From positions 1 through 64,000 of the forward strand of contig NZ_JADPJH010000039.1 of NCBI RefSeq assembly GCF_023073315.1: DNA of 64,000 nucleotides, in the 5' to 3' direction. This stretch comes from Bradyrhizobium sp. 1. Lineage in GTDB: Bacteria > Pseudomonadota > Alphaproteobacteria > Rhizobiales > Xanthobacteraceae. Below the pieces are notes generated by a model, which saw only the letters and a list, made by a program, of their open reading frames with translations, was not told the origin of the DNA and searched no databases. This document shows, piece by piece, positions 34,041 to 41,919 of the stretch (positions are counted from its first letter, which is position 1; every line of letters starts with the position of its first letter). The position numbers and the translations under genes were made by a program.

Positions 34041-34754
34041 ATGAGCGACGCATTTTCATCACAAACCGCGCTGGTGCTGTTTTCCGGCGGCCAGGATTCC
34101 ACCACCTGCCTTGCCTGGGCGCTGAGCCGCTTTGCGCGCGTGGAGACGCTGGGGTTCGATTACGGCCAGCGCCATGCGATCGAGCTTACCTGCCGCGATC
34201 GGCTGGTCGACGGCATCAAGGGCCTGCGTGAGGACTGGGCTGCAAGGCTCGGCGAGAACCATACGCTGTCGATCCCGACGCTTGCCGCCGTATCCGAGAC
34301 GGCGCTGACGCGCGATGTCGCGATCGCGATGGGTGCCGACGGCCTGCCGAACACGTTCGTGCCCGGCCGCAACCTGGTGTTTTTGACCTTTGCCGCCGCG
34401 CTGGCCTACCGGCGCGGCATCACCCACATCGTCGGCGGCATGTGCGAGACCGATTATTCCGGCTATCCCGACTGCCGCGACGACACCATCCGCGCCATGC
34501 AGGCCGCGCTCTCGCTCGGCATGGCGAGACAATTCGAGCTGCACACGCCGCTGATGTGGATCGACAAGGCGGCGACGTGGCAGCTCGCGCACGATCTCGG
34601 CGGCGAGGGACTGGTCGACCTCATCCGCGAGCACTCCCACACTTGCTATCTCGGCGACCGCGGCGCGCAGCACGATTGGGGCTATGGCTGCGGCGAGTGC
34701 CCGGCGTGCAGCCTGCGCGCGAAGGGGTGGCGGGAGTATGTAGCGGGGAGGTAG
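34041..34754 (+). CDS. queC: 7-cyano-7-deazaguanine synthase QueC
   Basis: A 237-residue ATP-dependent enzyme of queuosine synthesis that turns 7-carboxy-7-deazaguanine into preQ0. Visible: the PP-loop LVLFSGGQDSTTCLAWAL near residue 12, LGFDYGQRHAIELTCRD near 37, FVPGRNLVFLTFAAALAY near 107, and the zinc-binding cysteines in SHTCYLGD, YGCGECPACSLRAKGW near 215-230. No queD, queE or queF lies beside it. It is followed by the palindromic repeat. Confidence 0.96.
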   Translation: MSDAFSSQTALVLFSGGQDSTTCLAWALSRFARVETLGFDYGQRHAIELTCRDRLVDGIKGLREDWAARLGENHTLSIPTLAAVSETALTRDVAIAMGADGLPNTFVPGRNLVFLTFAAALAYRRGITHIVGGMCETDYSGYPDCRDDTIRAMQAALSLGMARQFELHTPLMWIDKAATWQLAHDLGGEGLVDLIREHSHTCYLGDRGAQHDWGYGCGECPACSLRAKGWREYVAGR

Positions 34755-34767
34755 CGCGTCGCACCCC

Positions 34768-34905
34768 TCTCGTGCCCCGGACGCAGCGCAGCGCTGCTTC
34801 AGCGGTGCGCTGCAGAGCCGGGGCCCATGCCGAACAGCAGTTCGTGGCCTCTGGGTCCCGGCTCTGCGCCGCAACGCTGACGCGTTGCAGCTTGTCCGGG
34901 ACACG
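34768..34905. repeat. Short palindromic intergenic repeat, copy 2
   Basis: Runs from TCTCGTGCCCCGGACGCAGC to CTTGTCCGGGACACGG and matches the element at 662-812 over most of its length, including the central GGTGCGCTGCAGAGCCGGGG block. It sits between the converging queC and nitrile hydratase accessory genes, where it could fold as a terminator. The rest of the gap up to 34958 is unremarkable. Confidence 0.7.
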
Positions 34906-34958
34906 GAAGCGATCCGCAGGAACTCCATCACTTCGCAATGACGAGCTTGCGGCAAGAC

Positions 34959-35336
34959 CTACCGAAAATCATCCGGCATCAGCTCGATCGGCTTGCCGTG
35001 CGGCGTGCGGTCCGCTGCGTGGTCCCAGGCGTCGCGGTAGCGGTGCAGCGTCTCCATTGACGCGACGCCCTTGCGCGCGACGAGGCCTTCCAGAGTGGCG
35101 AGCCAGTGCAAATAGTAGGTCTCGCCGGTGTCAGGATCGCCTGCGGCCTGCGCGCGCTTGATCTCGGAGGCCAGGGCTGCGGCCCATTCGGGCCAGGTGA
35201 ACACGCCGCGGTCGTGCAGCGTCAGCGCCATGGCGAAGGCGTGCGCCTCCCAGGGTGCGCGGAACACCGGGCCTTCGTCATCGCGCGGAATGCTCGGGAT
35301 GGCGGCCGTCGCGGCGGCAGCAGCATTGCTGCTCAT
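34959..35336 (-). CDS. Nitrile hydratase accessory protein
   Basis: A 125-residue protein resembling the N-terminal part of the nitrile hydratase beta subunit, as do the metallochaperone/self-subunit-swapping accessory proteins: DDEGPVFRAPWEAHAFAMAL near residue 20, LHDRGVFTWPEWAAALASEI near 40 and TYYLHWLATLEGLVARKG near 73. Such proteins load cobalt into the alpha subunit. Its ATG shares one base with the beta-subunit stop (TGATG), indicating coupled translation. Third gene of the nth operon. The palindromic repeat lies downstream. Confidence 0.88.
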   Translation of the reverse strand: MSSNAAAAATAAIPSIPRDDEGPVFRAPWEAHAFAMALTLHDRGVFTWPEWAAALASEIKRAQAAGDPDTGETYYLHWLATLEGLVARKGVASMETLHRYRDAWDHAADRTPHGKPIELMPDDFR

Positions 35337-35995
35337 CACGCCGGGTCCAGATAGGGCTCGAAGGCGTCGATCGACACCTTCGAGGTCGGATCGCCATCCG
35401 CGCCCCAGAGATCGCTACCTTCGAACACGACTGTGTAGAGCCATTGCGGATTCTCGCCGAGCTCCATCGCCGCCGAGTCCGGAAACACGTGGCAGCCATG
35501 GTTCAGCTCGATCACGCCGACATGGCCGCGCACATAGCGCGGCAGGCGGGTGTGCGTCGCCGGATGAATGTTTTTCGCGCGTACGCGGTCGCCGATGTTG
35601 AACTTGGCCAGCGCGGGAGCAGGGCGGGCGAACTTGCCGCGCACCATGGTGCGCTCGACATCCGCGAGCGCCAGCTTGCCGTGCTTGAGCGCCTTGGCCG
35701 GCTGCATCGCGTGACCGGCGGCGACCTCATCTCTCGTGAGGTATCCCTTCTCGATCAGCATCTCCTCGAGCCCGAGAAACCATTTCTTGTAGTAGGAGCT
35801 CGAGAGATAAACGTGCGGTGGGATCGTTTCGCGATAAAAGCGCGAGGTGTCGATGTTGAAGGCGCCGGCCGCACCCATCGCGCGCACCATCGCCAGCACG
35901 CGGGATTCCCATTCCGCATGGAACACCGGCTCGTTGGGCTCGGCCTCGACCTTGCCGAACCCGTCCATGCCGCCCATGTCGTGCACGCCGTTCAC
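35336..35995 (-). CDS. nthB: Nitrile hydratase beta subunit
   Basis: A 219-residue beta subunit of the enzyme that hydrates nitriles to amides. Clear family opening MNGVHDMGGMDGFGKV, then NEPVFHAEWESRVLAMVRAM near residue 21, YYKKWFLGLEEMLIEKGYLT near 67, and the C-terminal SH3-like barrel with FNIGDRVRAKNIHPATHTRL near 130 and PRYVRGHVGVIELNHG. The arginines that hydrogen-bond the oxidised cysteine ligands lie in this family's conserved set. It overlaps the alpha gene by four bases (ATGA) and the accessory gene by one. Confidence 0.96.
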   Translation of the reverse strand: MNGVHDMGGMDGFGKVEAEPNEPVFHAEWESRVLAMVRAMGAAGAFNIDTSRFYRETIPPHVYLSSSYYKKWFLGLEEMLIEKGYLTRDEVAAGHAMQPAKALKHGKLALADVERTMVRGKFARPAPALAKFNIGDRVRAKNIHPATHTRLPRYVRGHVGVIELNHGCHVFPDSAAMELGENPQWLYTVVFEGSDLWGADGDPTSKVSIDAFEPYLDPA

Positions 35996-36618
35996 GACGG
36001 CGCTCCCGGCGTCTTGGCAAAGCCGGTCCCGATCATGGAATCGCGCGTGACGAGTTCGGCAAGCTGCTCCTCACTCCAGCCTTCCGTGCCCTCAGGCCGC
36101 ATCGGCAGCACCAGGAAGCGTGTCTCGGCAGTGGAATCCCAGACCCGGATTTCCATGTCCTTGGGCAGCGTGACGTCGAAATCGGCGAGCACGCCGCGCG
36201 GATCCTTCACCGCGCGCGAGCGATAGGGCGCGGCCTTGTACCAGACCGGCGGCAGCCCCAGCATCTCCCAAGGGTAGCAGGAGCACAGCGTGCACACGAC
36301 CATGTTGTGGCGCACAGGCGTGTTCTCGAGCACGACGAGATGGTCGCCGACACGGCTGACATGGCCGAGCGTGCCGATCGCCTTGGAGCCATCCTCCAGC
36401 AGCGCCTGCTTGAACGCCGGATCGGTCCAGGCCTTGGCGACGACGCGGGCGCCATTGTGCGGGCCGATCCTGGTCTCATAGGCCTGGATGATGGCATCGA
36501 GCGCGGCCGGCTCGACATAGCCTTTTTCTGTCAAAATCGTCTCGAGCGCGCGCACGCGCAGCTCAGTCTCGGACAGCTCGGAATGGTCGTGATCGTGGTC
36601 GTGATGATGTTCACTCAT
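35992..36618 (-). CDS. nthA: Nitrile hydratase alpha subunit, cobalt type
   Basis: A 208-residue metal-binding subunit. The active-site motif VCTLCSC is present near residue 110; the threonine in CTLC marks the cobalt class, iron enzymes having CSLC. Two of these cysteines are normally oxidised to sulfinic and sulfenic acid. Other landmarks: RIGPHNGARVVAKAWTDPAF near 50, PWEMLGLPPVWYKAAPYRSR and DSTAETRFLVLPMRPEGTEG. It starts MSEHHHDHDHDHSE, a His/Asp-rich head that could bind metal. No amidase gene is adjacent. First gene of the operon, divergent from 36681. Confidence 0.97.
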   Translation of the reverse strand: MSEHHHDHDHDHSELSETELRVRALETILTEKGYVEPAALDAIIQAYETRIGPHNGARVVAKAWTDPAFKQALLEDGSKAIGTLGHVSRVGDHLVVLENTPVRHNMVVCTLCSCYPWEMLGLPPVWYKAAPYRSRAVKDPRGVLADFDVTLPKDMEIRVWDSTAETRFLVLPMRPEGTEGWSEEQLAELVTRDSMIGTGFAKTPGAPS

Positions 36619-36680
36619 GCCTCGAAGATAGTCCCAGAATCCGGGCCTTGTCGAGGCGAAGACTCTGCTAACGTCGCGCC

Positions 36681-37439
36681 ATGGGCTGGGCCAAACAAAC
36701 CGGAATAACCGCCGCATTCGCGGCACTTGTCGTACTCGCAGCGCAGGATGCGCACGCCGCGAATGGCGCCTATGCGGTGGATTCCGCCGATATCTCCGAG
36801 GTCGGCTCCTGCAAGGTGGAAAGCTGGATGTCGGCGGCAACCAACACCGATTTCTCCGCGGTCGCCAATCCCTCCTGCGTGGTCGATCCCTTCAAGCCGA
36901 TCGAGCTGAGCTTGCAGACCATCCGCTCTCGCAGCGATGGTGACTGGAGCACGACGATTGCTCCGAAAGCCAAGACGAATTTCATCCCGACCGGGATCGG
37001 CCGGTGGGGATTGGCGGCCTATGGCGGTGGCTCATTCGATGCGGCCACCGGGGAGGCGCTGTCCGCCTTTGCCGTGATCCCCGTGACCTTCCGCCTGTCC
37101 GAGACCATGCGCATCAACGTCAACGGCGGCTGGCTCTGGGATCGCGCGGTCGACCGTCACTATTTGACCTACGGCCTCGGCTTCGACTGGAAGTTCACCG
37201 ACACCTTGCAATGGACGATCGAGGCCTACGGGCAGGCCGGCGCCTCCGAGATCGCCAGCGTTTTGCAGCCGCGTTTCCAGACCGGCGTCCGCTACCGGCC
37301 GAACGAGATCTTCTCCGTCGACGTGATCTACGGCCGCAACATCACCGGCGAGAACGCCAACTGGATCACTATCGGTACCACGTACCGATTTCCCGTCCCC
37401 GAGGCGCAGCCCGAACATCACCGCACCGGTCATCTCTAG
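36681..37439 (+). CDS. Predicted outer-membrane beta-barrel protein
   Basis: A 252-residue secreted protein. Signal peptide near residues 1-26 (AAFAALVVLAAQDAHAA), then alternating beta-rich stretches typical of a small outer-membrane barrel: GGSFDAATGEALSAFAVIPV, MRINVNGGWLWDRAVDRHYL, LTYGLGFDWKFTDTLQWTIE, and the end NWITIGTTYRFP, an aromatic-terminated last strand. Family not recognised. It lies 62 bases from the nitrile hydratase operon, on the other strand, and 31 bases before the crotonase, so it could share their regulation; a nitrile or amide porin is a guess. Confidence 0.75.
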   Translation: MGWAKQTGITAAFAALVVLAAQDAHAANGAYAVDSADISEVGSCKVESWMSAATNTDFSAVANPSCVVDPFKPIELSLQTIRSRSDGDWSTTIAPKAKTNFIPTGIGRWGLAAYGGGSFDAATGEALSAFAVIPVTFRLSETMRINVNGGWLWDRAVDRHYLTYGLGFDWKFTDTLQWTIEAYGQAGASEIASVLQPRFQTGVRYRPNEIFSVDVIYGRNITGENANWITIGTTYRFPVPEAQPEHHRTGHL

Positions 37440-37470
37440 CGGCAAGACCAACAAGAACTGGGAGATTGCG

Positions 37471-38277
37471 TTGACCGACTATGTCAAGATCGAGAAGGGC
37501 CTCGGGCCGGAGGGACGGATCGCGGTGGTGCGGTTCGACCGCGGCGACGGCATTAACGCGCTGTCGCCGGAGGCGCTCCGCCAGCTGACCGCCGTGGCGC
37601 GCAGCTTCGAGGATGATTCCGCGACCTCCGTCGTGGTGCTGACCGGCAGTGCCGCCGCATTCAGCGCCGGCTTCGACCTGAAGGACCCCGAGGGCCGCGC
37701 GCGCAAGGACATGGACCTCGGCACGCTGCGGCGGCATCTCAAGCTCGGGCCGCGCCTGACTCACGCCTGGCAGGAGATGGAGCAGATCACGATCGCCGCC
37801 ATCGAGGGCTTTTGCGTCGGCGGCGGCGTGGCGCTGGCCGTCGCGCTCGACTTCCGGGTGATGGGCCGCGATGCGCATCTGCGTGTGCCCGAGATCGGGC
37901 TCGGCATGAACATGAGCTGGCAGAGCATCCCGCGCATGCTGCATCTGATGGGGCCGGCCCGCACCAAGCAGGCGGTGATTTTGGCTGATGAGCGCATCAG
38001 CGCGGATGAGGCCTATGAATGGGGCCTGGTGGAGCAGGTGGTCGATCCCGGCCATGCGTTCGATGCCGCGATGGAGCTCGCGCGCAAGGTGGCAGCGCAG
38101 CCGCCGCTGTCCGTCGCCATGACGAAACTCACCGTCAACCGGCTGGCGCATGCGCTGGACGATCTCGCCAGCCACATGGACGTCGACCAGTTCGCGCTGG
38201 CAAGCCTCAGCGAGGACCACAAGGAGGGCGTCGAGGCGTTCCTGGGCCGCCGCAAACCTCGCTTCAAAGGTCGGTAG
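37471..38277 (+). CDS. Enoyl-CoA hydratase/isomerase (crotonase) family protein
   Basis: A 268-residue crotonase-fold enzyme acting on acyl-CoA thioesters. Oxyanion-hole segments: FSAGFDLKDPEGRARKDM near residue 68 and IEGFCVGGGVALAVALDFRV near 111; then LRVPEIGLGMNMSWQSIPRM near 136 and an EADEAYEWGLVEQVV-type region. The catalytic glutamate position near 141 (PEIGLG) is present; the second glutamate of true hydratases is not obvious, so an isomerase or other activity is possible. The start is TTG 37471 with GGGAG about eight bases upstream; there is no ATG nearby. Confidence 0.85.
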   Translation: MTDYVKIEKGLGPEGRIAVVRFDRGDGINALSPEALRQLTAVARSFEDDSATSVVVLTGSAAAFSAGFDLKDPEGRARKDMDLGTLRRHLKLGPRLTHAWQEMEQITIAAIEGFCVGGGVALAVALDFRVMGRDAHLRVPEIGLGMNMSWQSIPRMLHLMGPARTKQAVILADERISADEAYEWGLVEQVVDPGHAFDAAMELARKVAAQPPLSVAMTKLTVNRLAHALDDLASHMDVDQFALASLSEDHKEGVEAFLGRRKPRFKGR

Positions 38278-38391
38278 ATCTCGACGTCGGGCCATTGATC
38301 AGGCCGCGGACAGTCCGTATACGCCGCGCAGGGACAAAAGCGGCCCGGCCAACGGGCGGTACGATGTGACGACAATCGAGGGGGAGGGCCC

Positions 38392-39867
38392 ATGGCCGCT
38401 GGTTCGCAGGCGCCTGAGGGACAAGGGTTTCGCTGGAAGCTGATCGCGCCGCTCGTGGTGTGGCTGGCGATCTATCTGTGGCCGGTGCCCACAGGTCTCA
38501 ACGTCAATCAGTGGCACTATTTTGCCGTATTCGCGGCCGTCATCACCGGGCTCATCCTGGAATCGATGCCGGTCGGCGCGGTCGGCCTGATCGGCCTGAC
38601 GGTCGCCGGCGTCGGCGGCTATATCGACCCGGATCCCAGCAAATCGCTGCGCTGGATGTTGGCGGGCTTTGCCGAGAGTACGGTGTGGCTGATCGTCGGC
38701 GCCTTCGTGTTCTCGATCGGCTATCGCAAGAGCCAGCTCGGCCGGCGCATCGCGCTGGTGCTGGTGCGGCGCTTGGGCGGCAACACGCTCGGCCTCGGTT
38801 ATGCGGTCGCGATGTCGGACTTCCTGCTCGCGCCGGCAACGCCCTCCAATACCGCGCGCAGCGGCGGCATCGTCTATCCCATCATCTCCAACATTCCGCG
38901 CATCTACGGCTCCGAGCCGGGACCGACCGCAGGCAAGATCGGCACCTATGTGATGTGGACCGCGTTCGCCGCGACCGCCATCACCAGCTCGCTGTTCTTC
39001 ACCGCGCTCGCGCCCAATGCGGCGGCGCTGGCGATCGCCAAGAAAACCGTCGGCGTCGATGTGAGCTGGGGTCAGTGGTTCGTCGGCTTCGCGCCGCTCG
39101 GCCTGCTGCTGATGATCCTCGTTCCGTTGCTCAGCTACGCGATCTGCCGACCCGAAGTGAAGCGCAGCCCCGAGATCTCCGAATGGGCGGCAAGAGAGCT
39201 CGCGGAGATGGGCCCGATGTCACGCAACGAGTGGATCATGCTGGCCCTGATCATCCTCGCGATGTTCCTGTGGATCGCGGGCTCGAGCCCGGACATCCAC
39301 GTGCCCGTGCTCGGCTCCAATTTCGTCAATGCCACCACCGTCGTCTTCATCGTGATCTCCTTGATGCTGGTGACCGGCGTGATCGAGTTCGCCGACATCG
39401 TCAGCGAGAAGAGCGCCTGGGAGGTGTTCTTCTACTTCACCTCGCTGCTGACGCTGGCCTCGGGACTGAACGAGATCGGCTTCATCAAATGGTTCGCAAA
39501 CGAATTCGCAAAGCCGCTCGCGGGGCTGTCGCCGTCGACCGCGATGATCCTGCTGGTCGCGCTGTTCTTCTGGATCCACTATTTCTTCTCGAGCATCACC
39601 TCGCATGCGGCGGCCGTGCTGCCGGTGGTGCTCGCGGTCGGCTCGGGCATTCCCGATCTGCCGGTCACGACGCTCGCCATGCTCTGCATGTATTCGCTCG
39701 GCCTGATGGGCGTGATCTCGCCTTACGCAACGGGACCCGCGCCGATGTATTTCGGCAGCGGCTATATCGGGAAGGGCCAGTTCTGGGGCTTTGGGCTGCT
39801 GTTCGGGCTGGTCTATTTCGCGGGCCTTCTGCTGATCGTGCTGCCCTGGTTGCAGATGGCCCGGTGA
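38392..39867 (+). CDS. DASS family anion:sodium symporter or exchanger
   Basis: A 491-residue integral membrane protein with about 12-13 helices. The family signature is present: SDFLLAPATPSNTARSGGIV near residue 147, containing the SNT substrate-binding motif. Its second-half counterpart is SSITSHAAAVLPVVLAVGSG near 403, with the usual SxT. Others: LILESMPVGAVGLIGLTVAG near 53 and YATGPAPMYFGSGYIGKGQF near 445. Best match by eye is the CitT/SodiT1 group, carrying di- or tricarboxylates such as 2-oxoglutarate, malate or citrate. It stands alone. Confidence 0.92.
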   Translation: MAAGSQAPEGQGFRWKLIAPLVVWLAIYLWPVPTGLNVNQWHYFAVFAAVITGLILESMPVGAVGLIGLTVAGVGGYIDPDPSKSLRWMLAGFAESTVWLIVGAFVFSIGYRKSQLGRRIALVLVRRLGGNTLGLGYAVAMSDFLLAPATPSNTARSGGIVYPIISNIPRIYGSEPGPTAGKIGTYVMWTAFAATAITSSLFFTALAPNAAALAIAKKTVGVDVSWGQWFVGFAPLGLLLMILVPLLSYAICRPEVKRSPEISEWAARELAEMGPMSRNEWIMLALIILAMFLWIAGSSPDIHVPVLGSNFVNATTVVFIVISLMLVTGVIEFADIVSEKSAWEVFFYFTSLLTLASGLNEIGFIKWFANEFAKPLAGLSPSTAMILLVALFFWIHYFFSSITSHAAAVLPVVLAVGSGIPDLPVTTLAMLCMYSLGLMGVISPYATGPAPMYFGSGYIGKGQFWGFGLLFGLVYFAGLLLIVLPWLQMAR

Positions 39868-40019
39868 GCCTCGCCGGAGGCGGATACCCCCCGGCGAAGG
39901 AATATTCTTCTCTCGCGAGGGATTGGGAAAACTTCGTCTAACCCCTGCCAAATATCTGAAATTGCAACAAAGACCTGGAAAGGCGATGGTATGTGCTGCG
40001 GTGCAGCGCATTCTCCCCA

Positions 40020-40045
40020 GAGGCGATTTGTTGCTGCTTCGCCTC
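40020..40045 (+). promoter_or_regulatory. Hairpin in the leader region before metN
   Basis: GAGGCGA and TCGCCTC pair round a 12-base loop, 62 bases before the metN start. I compared the 239-base region for SAM-binding leaders and found no SAM-I or SAM-II layout. It may be a leader hairpin without sensing function. Confidence 0.25.
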
Positions 40046-40106
40046 CAACCGCTGATGCGACCCGGCTCTCGTTTGCCTTTTGGGGCGGCCGAGAGAACTA
40101 TTGTGC

Positions 40107-41258
40107 ATGAAGGCCATCTCAATGAACGCCCACCAATCGCTTGCCATCGGACAGCCGATCGCGCCGCCCGAAGCGATTTCACCTGCCGCTGGTGAACCGG
40201 ACGCCATGGTCCGCTTCGAAGCCATTTCGAAGACCTATCCGGCCTATCGGGGCAAGCCCGGTGTCAACGCGCTCGAGAACATCGACTTCGCCATTCCGCG
40301 CGGCTCCATCACCGGCGTGATCGGCCGCTCCGGCGCCGGCAAGTCGAGCCTGGTTCGCTTGATCAACGGGCTGGAGAAGCCGACCACGGGCCGTGTGATT
40401 GTCGACGGCCGCGACATCTCCGCGCTCGCAGGCCGCGAGTTGCGGCTGGCGCAGCGCTCGATCGGCATGATCTTCCAGCACTTCAACCTGCTGTCGTCGC
40501 GCACCGCCGCCGACAACATCGCGCTGCCGCTCGAGATCGCCGGCTGGGCCAGGGCTGACATTCGCGTGCGTGTGACCGAACTGCTCGCGCTGGTCGGCAT
40601 CGCCGACAAGCACGACCGCTATCCGTCGGAACTCTCCGGCGGCCAGAAGCAGCGCGTCGGCATCGCCCGCGCGCTAACGACGCGGCCGAGCGTGCTGTTG
40701 TCGGACGAGGCGACCTCCGCGCTCGATCCGCAGACCACGCGTGCGATCCTCGATCTGCTCGCGAACATCAACCGCGAGCTGGGCGTGACCATCGTGCTGA
40801 TCACCCACGAAATGTCCGTGGTGCGTCAGCTCGCCAGGGAAGTTGTCGTGCTCGACGCCGGCCATGTCGTCGAGAGCGGCCATGTCGCCGACATCTTCAC
40901 CCATCCCAAACATCCGATCACGCAGTCCTTCCTGGCCGAAGCGACCGGCGACAGCCTGCCGGTCTCGCTGGCGAGCCGGATCGTGGCGGAGCCTTCTGCC
41001 GGTGGACAGGCCGTGATCCGCGTTCAGGTGCGCGGGGCAGGGGCCGGCGACACGCTGGTGGCGCGGCTCGCGCGCGAGCTCGGCCTCGACGTATCGCTGC
41101 TGTCGGCTCGCATCGACGAGATCGGCGGCCAGCATGTGGGCTCGCTGACGCTCGGTATTCCTCTCGGCATTTCTGGCGGCGAAGACGCGGTGACGCGGAC
41201 GCTCGCCTGGCTCTCTCAATATCAATTCCCGGCGGAGCGTCTCGGCTATGTCGCCTGA
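40107..41258 (+). CDS. metN: Methionine ABC transporter ATP-binding protein
   Basis: A 383-residue ATPase. Walker A GRSGAGKSSL near residue 75, Q-loop QHFNLLSSRTAADN, signature LSGGQKQRVGIARAL near 173, Walker B VLLSDEATSALDPQ and the switch His in LITHEMSV. The C-terminal 90 residues (VIRVQVRGAGAGDTLVARLA and on) form the NIL domain that binds methionine and inhibits transport. ATG 40107 and 40122 are both possible; GAAGG before 40122 slightly favours the latter. It overlaps metI by 11 bases. The metQ binding-protein gene is missing. Confidence 0.93.
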   Translation: MKAISMNAHQSLAIGQPIAPPEAISPAAGEPDAMVRFEAISKTYPAYRGKPGVNALENIDFAIPRGSITGVIGRSGAGKSSLVRLINGLEKPTTGRVIVDGRDISALAGRELRLAQRSIGMIFQHFNLLSSRTAADNIALPLEIAGWARADIRVRVTELLALVGIADKHDRYPSELSGGQKQRVGIARALTTRPSVLLSDEATSALDPQTTRAILDLLANINRELGVTIVLITHEMSVVRQLAREVVVLDAGHVVESGHVADIFTHPKHPITQSFLAEATGDSLPVSLASRIVAEPSAGGQAVIRVQVRGAGAGDTLVARLARELGLDVSLLSARIDEIGGQHVGSLTLGIPLGISGGEDAVTRTLAWLSQYQFPAERLGYVA

Positions 41259-41913
41259 ACTCATCAACCTCATCGTCCAGGCGACCTTCGAGACCCTGTA
41301 TATGGTCGGCATAGCCGCGCTGCTGGGCACCGTCTTCGGCCTGCCGCTCGGCGTCTTTCTCGCGACCAGCCGGAAGGGCGAGCTGTTCGCGGCTCCCGCC
41401 ATCAATCGCGTGCTCGGCATGGTCGTCAATGCGACCCGCTCGACGCCCTTCATCATCCTGGTCGTCGCCATCATCCCGTTCACCCGGCTCGTCGCCGGCA
41501 CCTCGATCGGCTCGACGGCGGCGATCGTGCCGCTGACGATCGCATCGGCACCGTTCATCGCGCGCCTGGTCGAAGCTGCGATCCGCGAGGTCGATGGCGG
41601 CCTGATCGAGACCGCGTCCTCGTTCGGAGCCTCCCCGATCCAGATCGTGCTCAAGGTGCTGATCCCCGAGGCGCTGCCGGGCCTGCTGCTGGCGCTCACG
41701 CTCGCGGTGGTCAGCCTGCTCGGCTACTCCGCCATGGTCGGCGCCGTCGGCGGCGGCGGTCTCGGCGACCTCGGCATCCGCTACGGCTACCAGCGCTTCA
41801 TGCCGGAGATGATGCTCGCCGTCGTGGTCGTGCTGATCGCGCTGGTCCAGCTGGTGCAGAGCGCCGGCGATTATCTGGCACGCCGGGTCAACCGCCGGCT
41901 GCGGCATCGCTGA
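41248..41913 (+). CDS. metI: Methionine ABC transporter permease
   Basis: A 221-residue inner-membrane permease with five helices, starting MSPELINLIVQATFETLYMV. Family hallmarks: NATRSTPFIILVVAIIPFTR near residue 54, AAIVPLTIASAPFIARLVEA near 90 and the EAA loop LIETASSFGASPIQIVLKVL near 117 that docks on the ATPase, followed by SAMVGAVGGGGLGDLGIRYG. Two copies pair with a MetN dimer. Its stop is seven bases from the convergent AraC gene, where metQ would be expected. Confidence 0.95.
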   Translation: MSPELINLIVQATFETLYMVGIAALLGTVFGLPLGVFLATSRKGELFAAPAINRVLGMVVNATRSTPFIILVVAIIPFTRLVAGTSIGSTAAIVPLTIASAPFIARLVEAAIREVDGGLIETASSFGASPIQIVLKVLIPEALPGLLLALTLAVVSLLGYSAMVGAVGGGGLGDLGIRYGYQRFMPEMMLAVVVVLIALVQLVQSAGDYLARRVNRRLRHR

Positions 41914-41919
41914 CAGGCG

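Noticed and set aside
39868..40106. Possible SAM riboswitch before metN
   Set aside because: The region has two small hairpins but no SAM-I kink-turn layout or SAM-II pseudoknot sequence that I can recognise.
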